A DNA stretch of 64,000 bases from Crenothrix sp043729335. GTDB lineage: Bacteria; Pseudomonadota; Gammaproteobacteria; Methylococcales; Methylomonadaceae. The stretch lies in the NCBI RefSeq assembly GCF_043729335.1, contig NZ_JAYTLQ010000002.1, positions 1 to 64,000 on the forward strand. Reading direction: 5' to 3'. Each line of letters begins with the position of its first letter. Position 1 is the stretch's first letter. Below the pieces are notes generated by a model that ran no database searches, was not told where the DNA came from, and saw only the letters and a list, made by a program, of their open reading frames with translations. The translations under genes and the position numbers were made by a program. Positions 17,349-25,905 of the stretch are shown one piece after another.

Positions 17349-18019
17349 GGTTGTCCATCCTGCAAGGCATAAGGCGAATAACCTCGTTTTGTCAGCAATT
17401 CAGCCAGTTTTTTTCGGGCATGGAACATACGTGTTTTAACGGTATTAACCGGGCAATCAGTAATCAGAGCAATATCCTGGTAAGCATAATTTTCTGTAAA
17501 CGCCAGTTCAAGTACTATTCGGTGTTCGGGTGATAGACGATCCATTGCCCACAGCAGAATTTCCCCCAACTCCCAACCCAGCACCGTGCGTTCGGGATTA
17601 TCGGGATTATCGGTTGCCGATTCCATACTTATTTCCTCCGATTCATTTTCACCCAGTTCTTCATACTCTGTTTCGGCAGCTTGTTCCCGCCAGTGCCGCC
17701 GCTGTCGTTCCAGCACTTTAAGTGCCTTGTTATGGGCAATCCCAAACAGCCAGGTTGATAGCTTACCCAAAGTTGGGTCGAAGCGTTCGGCATTTTGCCA
17801 AACTGTCATCATGACTTCATTAATCGCTTCATCGACCAATTCAGGGCTTTTTAGCATTTTCATCATAAAACTTCCAATACGCGGCGTGTAGTCGTAGTAC
17901 AGGCTTTCAAAGGCTTCACGATCCTTGTTGGCAATACGTTGCATCAATAACGCTTCATAGGCTTCGCCGCTTACGGGTAACTCATTATTGTCTTTTTTTT
18001 GTCCGGTAATACGAACCAT
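17345..18019 (-). CDS. ECF-family RNA polymerase sigma factor
   Basis: 224 residues. Region 2 is at about 35-105 (FESLYYDYTPRIGSFMMKML, DEAINEVMMTVWQNAERFD, STWLFGIAHNKAL). A Glu-rich linker of about 45 residues (EEQAAETEYEELGENESEEIS-like) follows, then region 4 at about 155-215 (LSPEHRIVLELAFTENYAYQDIALI, CPVNTVKTRMFHARKKL). It would direct polymerase to its own stress promoters when the co-encoded anti-sigma releases it. It is the first gene of a three-gene operon, and autoregulation is usual in such groups. The acidic linker is longer than in most ECF factors. Confidence 0.92.
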   Translation of the reverse strand: MVRITGQKKDNNELPVSGEAYEALLMQRIANKDREAFESLYYDYTPRIGSFMMKMLKSPELVDEAINEVMMTVWQNAERFDPTLGKLSTWLFGIAHNKALKVLERQRRHWREQAAETEYEELGENESEEISMESATDNPDNPERTVLGWELGEILLWAMDRLSPEHRIVLELAFTENYAYQDIALITDCPVNTVKTRMFHARKKLAELLTKRGYSPYALQDGQP

Positions 18020-18125
18020 CGCCGCTCCCTGTACGGAAAAATTGAGTTCGCGTATTCTATACCTAAAACAAAAAACCTTTTTATCGATTAATTTTATTTA
18101 TTAAAAACAAGTGCTAACAACAATA

Positions 18126-18160
18126 CTGAGTTAACTCTTTACGAGTTAACTCAGCTTTTT
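18126..18160. terminator. perfect 12-bp hairpin with T-run
   Basis: CTGAGTTAACTC at 18126-18137 and its complement at 18143-18154 enclose a 5-base loop, and the plus strand continues CTTTTT. It lies between the stop of the RTX gene and the sigma gene start, so a terminator for the RTX transcript is likely, although the best T-run is on the plus strand. Confidence 0.5.
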
Positions 18161-18202
18161 AGGAGGGTTAGCTAAGTTAGGTATCAGCGATACCCATCCA
18201 TA

Positions 18203-19021
18203 TCAACTAGTAGACTCGCAATTACTGGTGTCGTCGCGTAAACCATCATCGATATCAGCTTGGTCACTGCCTGCCCCACAATCCACCGTGTCGTTAAAAC
18301 CATCATCAGCCTTCAGTTTGTCGTCACCAAAATCACCGAACATCTTGTCTTTACCATCCCCGCCGATAAGGAAATCGTTGCCGAATTCGCCGCGCAATAT
18401 GTCAACACCATTTTCACCTCTAAGAGTATCATTATCGGGGCCGCCTTTTAGAGTATCATCACCCTCACCACCCCTGATGTTATCACTACCGAAGCCACCA
18501 TCGAGACTGTCATTGCCTAAGTCGCCGCGCATCGTGTCGTTGCCAAAATCACCGTTGATAATATCATTGCCACCGCCGCCATTGAGCGTATCATTGCCAC
18601 CACCGCCATTGAGCCTATCATTGCCACGGCCACCACTGAGCGTATCCTTGCCCTCGCCGCCATTTATTTCGAGCTTAACCAAGGAGTTTTCTGACCGAGG
18701 TTCGGCTCTATCATTACCACCTGCCAAATCCATTTTTACTTTAGCAACACCATTCGCCCCACAATCTGCCGTGTGTGCATTGATAACGATACATCCCACG
18801 CCAACTTTAACAACGTCGCCACCATCTTTCACAATGAAATGGTGATTGCTATCAAACCCCACGGTCACATCGTTAGCGCTGTTAGCATTATTATCGACAA
18901 ACAGCCCGTCATTGTATTCAACGACGTTTCCATTAACGCGTTTTGCTTCCCCTGCATTAACACTTAATGGCAAGCACAAGGCAACGGCGCTTATAAGAAT
19001 GATGGATTGTGGTAATTTCAT
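18203..19021 (-). CDS. secreted calcium-binding RTX-repeat protein
   Basis: About 272 residues from the ATG at 19021, which has an AGGAG ribosome site and starts a clean signal peptide (cleavage SVNAGE). Upstream in-frame ATGs would add 35 residues that hide it. After a beta-rich region of about 100 residues come roughly 13 nonapeptide repeats of the GGxGxDxLx type (GGRGNDRLN, GGGGNDTLN, GDFGNDTMR), which bind calcium in a parallel beta-roll. Unlike classical RTX toxins it has an N-terminal Sec signal and no visible type I secretion genes nearby. Two Cys near the C-terminus may form a disulfide. The role could be structural or adhesive. Confidence 0.85.
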   Translation of the reverse strand: MKLPQSIILISAVALCLPLSVNAGEAKRVNGNVVEYNDGLFVDNNANSANDVTVGFDSNHHFIVKDGGDVVKVGVGCIVINAHTADCGANGVAKVKMDLAGGNDRAEPRSENSLVKLEINGGEGKDTLSGGRGNDRLNGGGGNDTLNGGGGNDIINGDFGNDTMRGDLGNDSLDGGFGSDNIRGGEGDDTLKGGPDNDTLRGENGVDILRGEFGNDFLIGGDGKDKMFGDFGDDKLKADDGFNDTVDCGAGSDQADIDDGLRDDTSNCESTS

Positions 19022-19545
19022 GGCTGTTCTCCTGTTGCATTCATTAAATTGGCGGTCTAAATTAGTATCGCTGTGTTGTACGGTAGCGATTTTTTTTAGT
19101 AAATTTTTCATGGTAATGGCCCTCATAGAGTTAACTTAAAGTATCCGGCTATGTTGCCGGAATCTTGTAGGGCAGTGTTTTTATTGCCCTCGTAACGTTA
19201 TTTCTATTGAGCACAAGGAAGGTTCAAATTATTTTTAAATTATTTTTGGGGAGTAAAATAGATTCCATAAATTCAATGTTGTTGGTCGAGATTCTGAAAG
19301 CAGATTCATTAAGATTGTCATTTTCTAAAAATATGTTTTAACCCTGAACACAGCCCTTCGCTCTTGTTTTTGAACAGGCTTTGTGGGGAATTTCTTCTCA
19401 GAAAAAATCGTAGTTGAAGCTATAAAATTAGGCGGGATAGCTGGGTTGACTTAAAGCTTATGCTGGGCAGAGGTGAACTTTATGTATCAATCCAATCACC
19501 ATAGGCTAAAATAGCCGTTCGTTATTTTTTTATTAAGAAGCTCAC
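19022..19545. other. AT-rich intergenic region
   Basis: No gene, RNA or repeat that I can support. It includes the unused upstream extension of the RTX frame and the promoter regions of the divergent RTX and cupin genes. The T-rich stretch just before 19546 has no strong ribosome site. Confidence 0.4.
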
Positions 19546-19884
19546 ATGAACCAAATTATCGTCGAAAAAAATCCAGCTCAAGCCCACTTAGATACATTGG
19601 GCGTCACTAAATGGGAAACGTGGGAAAAAGAAATTTCTGTATTCCCGTGGGACTTTCCAGAACAGGAAATCGCTTATATTTTAGCCGGTGAATGTGTGAT
19701 TACACCGACAGGCGGAACACCGGTAAGCTTTGGTAAAGGTGATTTAGTGACTTTTCCTGCGGGTCTATCAGGTAGCTGGGAAGTTAAACAGCCGTTGCAT
19801 AAGCATTATAAGTTGGAGGGTAATGCGCTGACTCAAGCCTATGTTCGCGTTAAGCTGGCCATTAAAAAAGCATTGAAGTTGTAA
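19546..19884 (+). CDS. cupin-fold protein (DUF861/cupin_3 type)
   Basis: 112 residues forming one small cupin barrel: WETWEKEISVFPWDFPEQEIAYILAGECVITP, then VSFGKGDLVTFPAGLSGSWEV. It follows the cupin_3 pattern (W-x-C/S-x-P-x-x-F near the first strands, GDxVxFPAGxxGxWxV in the second motif). The metal-binding histidines of classic cupins are mostly missing, apart from HKH at 86-88. Relatives include small ethanolamine-utilisation-like cupins; the ligand is unknown. It sits alone between the RTX gene and the nitrate-transport operon, which reads toward it. Confidence 0.8.
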   Translation: MNQIIVEKNPAQAHLDTLGVTKWETWEKEISVFPWDFPEQEIAYILAGECVITPTGGTPVSFGKGDLVTFPAGLSGSWEVKQPLHKHYKLEGNALTQAYVRVKLAIKKALKL

Positions 19885-19954
19885 GTCATTGAGATAGGGC
19901 TGGATTTGCCTATGGCATTATCCAGCCTGTTGTCTTTGTGGTGTACGTGCCAAG

Positions 19955-21280
19955 TTAAAAGCTAATATTAGCCGATAACCAAATCTTTTGCGTATCTGCA
20001 CTTGGTGCAGGCAAACCGGTAACCGGGTTGTTGTAAGCGGGGTTAGCGCCACCATTGTAATAAGCATATTTAGCCAGCAACGAATAATGCTTGCCAAATT
20101 TTTGCGTCAGCTGGAAATCCCATTCATCGCCGTAATCCAGTTGTCCGGTATCATCCGAGAAACTATGATACGTACCGGTAGCCACCAAATCGCCGCGTAG
20201 AAAAGGTACCATGACCGTACCAAACACATCGCGGATACCGTTGTTAGGCGTGACCAAAAATAAATCCGCCCAGCCTTGGAAGGCATGGTTAGTGCCTAGC
20301 GGCGTATCAAAATGCCGGTTTGCACCAGAGCCATTCAATTGCTCCACAGCGCCTTGGAACATTACGTTGTACGCACTAATCCCCCCCATAAAATTGTAGC
20401 GGTGCGCTTCATACGGGGTTTGGCCGTGTCCGTAATCACTTTGGTAACCCCATTCTGCGGTATAAGCCAGCCCGAAGTTTTCACTGATTTTGATGGAATC
20501 TAGCGGTTTAACGCAACAAGTGGCTCGTAAACCGTAAGTCTGGCTGGATTTTTCATAGTTCTCAGTTTCAGTATAATCCAGCCAGTAGCCATAACCAATG
20601 ACATTACCATAGTCACCCATTTTATAATTGACGTTCAAAAACGGCGCTTCGATATTTTCTGTCGTGCCGGTAAAGGTTTGTATATTACCGATATAACCGG
20701 CATTGACTACCAGACCAAACAATTGTTGATTATTGTGAGTCAATAATACCGAGTCAAAAGTCGTTTCCATTTGCCGCCAGCCGACGTTACCAATAAAGCG
20801 GTCATCATCCAGTTTTATGCGTTGTCTACCGCCTTTGATGATGGTGTCAGGGATGCCGTTATAGCTGATCCATAACTGGTTAAGCTCACTTTGCTGGGGA
20901 TCGGCGATAGTGGAATACTTGCCAAGCCCGTTACGTGTGCTATTAAAATCTTCCACCATAGCCAGATTGCCTTCGTATTCGGCATAACCCTGAAAGCCAT
21001 AAAATGTGGGTGACAACAAACCTGCCCGTAAGCGGGAAGTAAACGCGTTGGCCGTTTGCACTGGCAAGCCGGTTATTGGATTTCTGGGACCTGCGCCTTG
21101 ATTGACATTTTCCCAACGGGTATTCAAATCAAATTTTACCGCGCCGTTTTTGCCGTAGTGGTAAAAATTGAGGGCATCTTCTACTTCTTGTGTAGCATTT
21201 TTTGCTTGCAGTGGGCTGCTGGCTAAAGACAGCGACAATGCGGCTATCGAGACTGGCAGATTCAATAATAGCTTGGACAT
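19955..21280 (-). CDS. outer-membrane porin, alginate-export-like
   Basis: 441 residues with a signal peptide (cleavage near PLQAKN) and a barrel-type C-terminus ending in aromatic ANISF. Alternating amphipathic strands run throughout (GFQGYAEYEGNLAMV, NQLWISYNG, KGGRQRIKLDDDRFIGNVGWRQ). The RQRIxxDxxRFxGNxGWRQ block is typical of alginate-export family proteins. It starts 26 bp after the nrtC/D-type ATPase gene, so it is probably the last gene of the nitrate operon and may pass nitrate through the outer membrane. Such a gene is not usually part of nrt operons. Confidence 0.82.
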   Translation of the reverse strand: MSKLLLNLPVSIAALSLSLASSPLQAKNATQEVEDALNFYHYGKNGAVKFDLNTRWENVNQGAGPRNPITGLPVQTANAFTSRLRAGLLSPTFYGFQGYAEYEGNLAMVEDFNSTRNGLGKYSTIADPQQSELNQLWISYNGIPDTIIKGGRQRIKLDDDRFIGNVGWRQMETTFDSVLLTHNNQQLFGLVVNAGYIGNIQTFTGTTENIEAPFLNVNYKMGDYGNVIGYGYWLDYTETENYEKSSQTYGLRATCCVKPLDSIKISENFGLAYTAEWGYQSDYGHGQTPYEAHRYNFMGGISAYNVMFQGAVEQLNGSGANRHFDTPLGTNHAFQGWADLFLVTPNNGIRDVFGTVMVPFLRGDLVATGTYHSFSDDTGQLDYGDEWDFQLTQKFGKHYSLLAKYAYYNGGANPAYNNPVTGLPAPSADTQKIWLSANISF

Positions 21281-21306
21281 AGTGATTTCCTTGTAAATAA
21301 ACGGGC

Positions 21307-23055
21307 TTAGTGGGTATGGTCACATTCGGTTAGAAAGCTTAGTATACTTTCCCTGTAGTTATAATAGTCGGGGTGCGACAACAGGTCTTTGCGCGAGCGC
21401 GGTCTAGGTAAATCAATCTCCTGTATTTTGCCGATTTTGGCGTGCGGGCCGTTGGTCATCATCACCACGCGGTCGGCCAGCAATATGGCTTCATCGACAT
21501 CATGGGTGACCACAATGGCGGTTACATGGGTACGCTCCCAGACTTCCATCAGTACTTCCTGTAATTCCCAGCGCGTCAAGGAATCGAGCATACCAAACGG
21601 TTCATCCAGTAACAGCAGCTTGGGAGATAGCGCAAAGGCACGGGCAATACCTACCCGTTGCTTCATACCATTAGACATGTCGGCGGCTTTTTTATGTAAG
21701 GCATCGCCAAGGCCAACGCGGGTCAAATAGTATTCAACGATCTTCTTCCGTTCATCCTTGGTGGCATGGGGATAGACTTTATCAACACCCAGCATGACGT
21801 TATCAAAAGCCGTCAACCACGGAAACAGGCTGGGCGCTTGAAACACCACGCCGCGATCAGGGCCTGCGGTAGTGACTTCTTTGTTATCCAGAATAATCAC
21901 ACCTTCCGAGATGTCGTTTAAACCAGCGGTCATGGATAACACGGTAGATTTACCGCAACCCGAATGGCCGATGATGGCAATAAACTCGCCTTTTCTCATC
22001 TTCAAATCAAAACCATCGACCACTTTGACACTGCTGTTGCCATCAGGTGTGGGGTAAATTTTGGAGAGCTTGGAAAACTCCAAATAGCGTGGATACGGCA
22101 TATCCATTTGCGAATTTACCGGTGATTTTTTCACTTCCCACTTAGTATGGGTATTGGGTTTGACGCTGGGTAAAAAGAGATTTTTTTGAGGGTCATCGTG
22201 CGTGTTTGCCATCCCGACAGCGATCAAATATTGGGTGATTTCAGCACGGATCCGTTTGAAGGTTTCGTTTTGGTTTAAGGCTGTGCGGTTACGGGGGCGG
22301 TCGATATTGATTATAAATTCCGGGCCAAAACTGGCATTGGGGCCTGGCTTAAGCGGAATAACGCGGTCGGCCATATAAATGGCTTCATCGACATCGTTGG
22401 TAATCAGGATGACGGTTTTCTTTTCTTGCTCCCAGATTTGCAGGATTTCATCTTGCAGATTGCCGCGTGTCAAAGCATCCAGCGCACTGAGCGGCTCATC
22501 GAGCAGTAATATATCAGGGTTGGCGGCCAAAGCTCTTGCTACGTTAACGCGTTGGCGCATACCACCGGACAGTTCTGCGGGTTTTTTATCCATCGCCGCA
22601 CCCAAGTTAACCATGCGCACATAGTGTTGCGTATGGGCTTTGCGCAGTTCCGGTGTCCAATGTTTAAAGATTTCATCAACAGCCAACGCTACATTTTGAT
22701 ACACCGTTAACCAGGGCATCAATGAGTAATTTTGGAACACCACGCCACGATCAGGGCCGGGCGCGGTAATCGGCTGGTTTTGTTTTAACAGTTCGCCGCT
22801 GTCGGCTTGAATCAAACCGGCAATCAAGGAAATAAGTGTGGTTTTACCACTGCCGGAAAAACCAACAATAGCAATAAACTCACCTTGCTGAATGCTCAGG
22901 TTAATGTCTTTTAAAATACTGGTTTTGTTGCTACCTTCGCCGTAAGATTTGCAAATGTTTTTCAGCTCAAGTAACGGCAGGTAAGCATCATTTGAAGGTG
23001 CGGTTGGCATGGTTTTGCCTTTTATATCGATTACTTTACGGGGTACGGCGTTCAT
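21307..23055 (-). CDS. nitrate ABC transporter ATPase, two fused ABC domains (NrtC/NrtD-like)
   Basis: About 582 residues from the ATG at 23055, chosen for its CAGGAG ribosome site; an earlier in-frame ATG at 23124 would overlap nrtB. Two complete nucleotide-binding domains are joined in one chain. The first has Walker A GFSGSGKTT, signature LSGGMRQRV and Walker B ILLLDEPLSALD. The second has GHSGCGKST, MSNGMKQRV and LLLLDEPFGMLD. In cyanobacteria NrtC carries a C-terminal substrate-binding domain and NrtD is separate; here both ATPases are fused and no such domain is present, so feedback inhibition by that domain is unlikely. It powers uptake through NrtB. Confidence 0.92.
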   Translation of the reverse strand: MNAVPRKVIDIKGKTMPTAPSNDAYLPLLELKNICKSYGEGSNKTSILKDINLSIQQGEFIAIVGFSGSGKTTLISLIAGLIQADSGELLKQNQPITAPGPDRGVVFQNYSLMPWLTVYQNVALAVDEIFKHWTPELRKAHTQHYVRMVNLGAAMDKKPAELSGGMRQRVNVARALAANPDILLLDEPLSALDALTRGNLQDEILQIWEQEKKTVILITNDVDEAIYMADRVIPLKPGPNASFGPEFIINIDRPRNRTALNQNETFKRIRAEITQYLIAVGMANTHDDPQKNLFLPSVKPNTHTKWEVKKSPVNSQMDMPYPRYLEFSKLSKIYPTPDGNSSVKVVDGFDLKMRKGEFIAIIGHSGCGKSTVLSMTAGLNDISEGVIILDNKEVTTAGPDRGVVFQAPSLFPWLTAFDNVMLGVDKVYPHATKDERKKIVEYYLTRVGLGDALHKKAADMSNGMKQRVGIARAFALSPKLLLLDEPFGMLDSLTRWELQEVLMEVWERTHVTAIVVTHDVDEAILLADRVVMMTNGPHAKIGKIQEIDLPRPRSRKDLLSHPDYYNYRESILSFLTECDHTH

Positions 23056-23068
23056 GGCTAGCTCCTGA

Positions 23069-24085
23069 TTAAATGGCTTTGCCGAAAGAAAATACTTTTT
23101 GTAGCGACAGCATGATGCGATCAAGAATAAAACCGATGAAGCCGATGGTAAAAACCGCGACCATGATGCGGCCTAGCGAATTGGAGCTGCCGTTTTGAAA
23201 CTCGTCCCACACGAACTTGCCAAGGCCCGGATTTTGCGCCAGCATTTCGGCAGCAATCAATACCATCCAGCCCACGCCCAACGACAATCTCATGCCGGTA
23301 AAAATATACGGCATGGCGGAGGGAATGATGATTTTTCTGACTTGTGTAATCCAGTTAAGGCGCAGTACTTTGCCAACGTTGGTTAAATCTTTATCAATCG
23401 ATGACACACCGACGGCGGTGTTAATCAGGGTAGGCCATAACGAACATAAAGTAACGGTGACGGCCGAGGTGATGAACGATTTTTCAAACCAGGAGTCGTC
23501 GGTAGTGACATACATAGCACTCACCACCAAAGTGACTATCGGCAACCAAGCCAGCGGTGATACCGGCTTGAAAATTTGAATCAAAGGATTGATAGCGGTA
23601 TTAATGATGGGGCTCATACCACACACCAAGCCCAGAGGTACGGCCACTAAAGTTGCAATAATAAAACCGGCGAATACGGTGTACAAGCTAGTAAAAATTT
23701 TATCCAGGTAAGTCGCTTGGCCGTTGTAAGGGCGATCTTTAATTTCAGCAGCCGGATCTTCTGCCAGTGTTTTTTGATCGCGTTCTTGCTGGCGTTGGTA
23801 GTATTGAGTCTCTTTGCTTCTCTCGGCAAAATGCTCATCCAGCAAGCCGCCTGCTTCATGCCAGACAGCGGCGGGGCCAGGAATTGCACCCAGGCTGGTA
23901 TTGACCTGCGAGGCTGATACACTCCAAAGTCCAAGAAATAGGGCAAAAGCGATAATGGGCACGCCCATGATTAAAAATAACTCACGCACTTGTGGAGTGG
24001 GGTTTTCACCGGCGATAATTTTTACCAGCGGAATAAACCAGGTGAGCCCAGTAATGTTAAAAAATCGTATGAGTTTGTTGTTCAT
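23069..24085 (-). CDS. nrtB: nitrate ABC transporter permease NrtB
   Basis: 338 residues with about six membrane helices and the permease EAA loop (GKVLRLNWITQVRKIIIPSAMPYIFTGMRLSLGVGWMVLIAAEML). The N-terminal half holds a large soluble insertion (about 70-125, with ERSKETQYYQRQQERDQ and AEIKDRPYNG) between the first and second membrane helices, as in the long NrtB proteins of proteobacteria. AGGTAA precedes the ATG. Translation starts after a 135-bp gap from nrtA that contains an ANTAR-type double hairpin, so expression of nrtB and the ATPase may be tuned separately from nrtA. Confidence 0.9.
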   Translation of the reverse strand: MNNKLIRFFNITGLTWFIPLVKIIAGENPTPQVRELFLIMGVPIIAFALFLGLWSVSASQVNTSLGAIPGPAAVWHEAGGLLDEHFAERSKETQYYQRQQERDQKTLAEDPAAEIKDRPYNGQATYLDKIFTSLYTVFAGFIIATLVAVPLGLVCGMSPIINTAINPLIQIFKPVSPLAWLPIVTLVVSAMYVTTDDSWFEKSFITSAVTVTLCSLWPTLINTAVGVSSIDKDLTNVGKVLRLNWITQVRKIIIPSAMPYIFTGMRLSLGVGWMVLIAAEMLAQNPGLGKFVWDEFQNGSSNSLGRIMVAVFTIGFIGFILDRIMLSLQKVFSFGKAI

Positions 24086-24140
24086 GGTGTTACCTGCTTG
24101 TTTGTGTAAGGCAGTTTATTTTTTAATAGCTAAGTTCTTT

Positions 24141-24183
24141 TTAAAAAGAGGTGCATCCTTGCACCATAAGAGCTTCTTTGCTC
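24141..24183 (-). promoter_or_regulatory. ANTAR-type double hairpin and terminator between nrtA and nrtB
   Basis: Reading the minus strand, P1 is GAGC-AAAGAA-GCTC (24170-24183) and P2 is GGTGC-AAGGAT-GCACC (24150-24165), 4 nt apart. Both have 6-base loops with A at position 1 and G at position 4, the known RNA recognition code of ANTAR antiterminators. P2 is followed by TCTTTTT. The layout fits conditional termination between nrtA and nrtB, relieved when the NasT-like protein binds. Confidence 0.75.
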
Positions 24184-24220
24184 ATGAGGGACCAATCTTT
24201 TGTTGTTTACATTTACCGAG

Positions 24221-25582
24221 CTATTTCAAACCAATAGCAAACTGTTTCAGGTAGTCATTCGGTTTGGTTGCGTCATAGCTGATGCCGTCGATAAAATCAG
24301 CACTGGGGGGTTTAATGCCACTGTCGCCGTCGGCTGGGAAATCACTGGCTTTGGCTTTGCCTTCAGCGACCAAGGCTTTAGCAGCAGCCATAAACACATC
24401 GGGTTTATACACTTGTTTGGCAATGTCCATGTACCAAGAGTCTGGCTTGGCTTCACTGACCATGCCCCAGCGGCGCATTTGCGTCAGGAACCAGATAGCA
24501 TCGCTGTAGTAAGGATAAGAGCCGTTGTAACGGGCAAAGACGTTGAAATCGGGTAGCGGACGTTTATCGCCTTTTTCGTACTCAAACGTGCCGTTCATGC
24601 TGTTGGCAAGCACGTCGGCATCCGCACCGACGTATTGTTTTTGCGACAACATCTCAACCGCTTCATTGCGGTTTTTATTGCCCTCGGCATCCAGCCACAA
24701 CGAGGCACGAATCAGCGCTTTAACAATAGCAATATGGGTTTTTGGGTTCTTTTCGGCAAAGGCTTTGGTAACGCCAAAGATTTTTTCCGCACTGTTTTTC
24801 ATCATTTCATAATCGCTGATCACAGGAACACCGATGCCTTTAAATACCGCCTGCTGGTTCCAGGGTTCACCTACGCAATAGCCAGCAATCGTGCCCGAAT
24901 CCATGGTAGCGGGCATTTGTGGCGGCGGTGTGACTGATAGCAGTACATCCGCACCTTTTTGACCAGAAGTGTCGCCAGTCTCATAAAGCCCAGGATTAAT
25001 GCCACCCGCTGCCAGCCAGTAACGCAGCTTTAAATTGTGCGTACCCACCGGAAACGTCATACCCATATTGAAGGGTTTGCCCGCCGCCTTGTATTTTTCT
25101 ATTACCGGTTTTAGAGTATCGGCTTTAATGGGATGTACTGGTTTACCGCCTTCCAGTGGTATTTGCGGTTTCATTTGTTTCCAGACATCATTGGATACCG
25201 TGATGGCATCGCCGTTTAGTGTCATATTAAAAGCACTGACGATATCGGCTTTAGTGCCGTAGCCGATAGCCGCGCCTAGTGGTAAGGGTGCCAGCATGTG
25301 AGCGCCGTCCAATTCACCACTGACTACGCGGTCTAGCAATACTTTCCAGTTAGCCTGTGCTTCTAGCTGCACTGATAAACCTTCATCATCAAAAAAACCT
25401 TTTTCAAAAGCCACCGCAAGAGGCGCCATGTCGGTAAGTTTGATGAAACCCAGTTTCAGGCTTTCTTTTTCCAGTTTTTCAGCAGCACCGACATAAGATG
25501 TAAACGTCAATGATGAAATAAGTGCCGCAGCTGAGATGGCTCTGACCAGACTGGTCAATGTGGGTTTTTTAGGTTGATTCAT
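24221..25582 (-). CDS. nrtA: nitrate-binding periplasmic protein NrtA
   Basis: 453 residues of the NrtA/CmpA family, with a long Sec signal (cleavage near YVGAAEK). Family blocks: KLGFIKLTDMAPLAVAFEKGFF, LDGAHMLAPLPLGAAIGYG, GMTFPVGTHNLKLRYWLAAGGINPG, VTPPPQMPATMDSGTIAGYCVGEPWNQ and the aromatic PYYSDAIWFLTQMRRWG segment. These residues form the nitrate (or bicarbonate) pocket; nitrate is preferred here because of the NasT-like regulator and the ANTAR leader. It is the first gene of nrtA-nrtB-nrtCD-porin, preceded by an AGGA site and a structured leader of about 147 nt. Confidence 0.92.
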   Translation of the reverse strand: MNQPKKPTLTSLVRAISAAALISSLTFTSYVGAAEKLEKESLKLGFIKLTDMAPLAVAFEKGFFDDEGLSVQLEAQANWKVLLDRVVSGELDGAHMLAPLPLGAAIGYGTKADIVSAFNMTLNGDAITVSNDVWKQMKPQIPLEGGKPVHPIKADTLKPVIEKYKAAGKPFNMGMTFPVGTHNLKLRYWLAAGGINPGLYETGDTSGQKGADVLLSVTPPPQMPATMDSGTIAGYCVGEPWNQQAVFKGIGVPVISDYEMMKNSAEKIFGVTKAFAEKNPKTHIAIVKALIRASLWLDAEGNKNRNEAVEMLSQKQYVGADADVLANSMNGTFEYEKGDKRPLPDFNVFARYNGSYPYYSDAIWFLTQMRRWGMVSEAKPDSWYMDIAKQVYKPDVFMAAAKALVAEGKAKASDFPADGDSGIKPPSADFIDGISYDATKPNDYLKQFAIGLK

Positions 25583-25614
25583 AAATAACGTGTCCTGTAT
25601 CAGAATTTTTGAAC

Positions 25615-25672
25615 AAAAAAAAGCGTCTCTAAACAGGCCGTGTTGATAGCAACACCAGCTGTTATGTGACGC
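25615..25672 (-). terminator. intrinsic terminator in the nrtA leader
   Basis: A long stepped hairpin: outer GCGTC/GACGC, middle AACAG/CTGTT and inner GTGTTG/CAACAC around a CTAT loop. In the minus-strand transcript it is followed by a run of at least eight U before the nrtA ribosome site. Its 5' arm overlaps hairpin P2 (25667-25680), so forming P2 would block the terminator. Confidence 0.8.
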
Positions 25673-25723
25673 CTTTGTCAGATTGCTCAGCTGTTAGCTT
25701 AGCGGGAGCCTCCATCGTTAGAG
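25667..25723 (-). promoter_or_regulatory. ANTAR RNA target (P1 + P2) in the nrtA leader
   Basis: On the minus strand, P1 is CTCT-AACGAT-GGAG (25710-25723, with one G-T pair) and P2 is TGAC-AAAGGC-GTCA (25667-25680), joined by a 29-nt linker. Both hexaloops carry A1 and G4. P2 shares bases with the 5' arm of the terminator at 25615-25672. This is the classic arrangement by which NasR/NasT-type ANTAR proteins prevent leader termination of nitrate genes. Confidence 0.8.
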
Positions 25724-25739
25724 CCTCTGTAATAAATAA

Positions 25740-25755
25740 AGCATAAGTTATGCCA
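25740..25755 (-). promoter_or_regulatory. sigma-54-type promoter for nrtA
   Basis: The minus strand reads TGGCATAACTTATGCT, with GG and GC separated by exactly ten bases as sigma-54 requires. Transcription would begin near 25729, a few bases before hairpin P1. Confidence 0.7.
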
Positions 25756-25905
25756 AATTTTATTTTTGCATTTATTATTTTATTTTTGTTTGTTATTACA
25801 ATTGGTTATAAGTGTTGTCGCAGTGGGTTTGATATGGGGTGTGTGAATCTGTTCACAAGTCACAACTTAAATTTTGCTCGACTAGAGTGCAAGCGGGTGG
25901 ATTTT

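Noticed and set aside
18228..18845. Long Ser/Pro-rich open frame on the plus strand opposite the RTX gene
   Set aside because: It is the mirror of the Gly/Asp repeat codons, with no signal, start site or family resemblance.
21307..25582. Transporter as taurine or bicarbonate (CmpABCD) system
   Set aside because: The binding protein could fit CmpA by family alone, but the NasT-like regulator, the ANTAR leaders and the sigma-54/NtrC signals point to nitrate.
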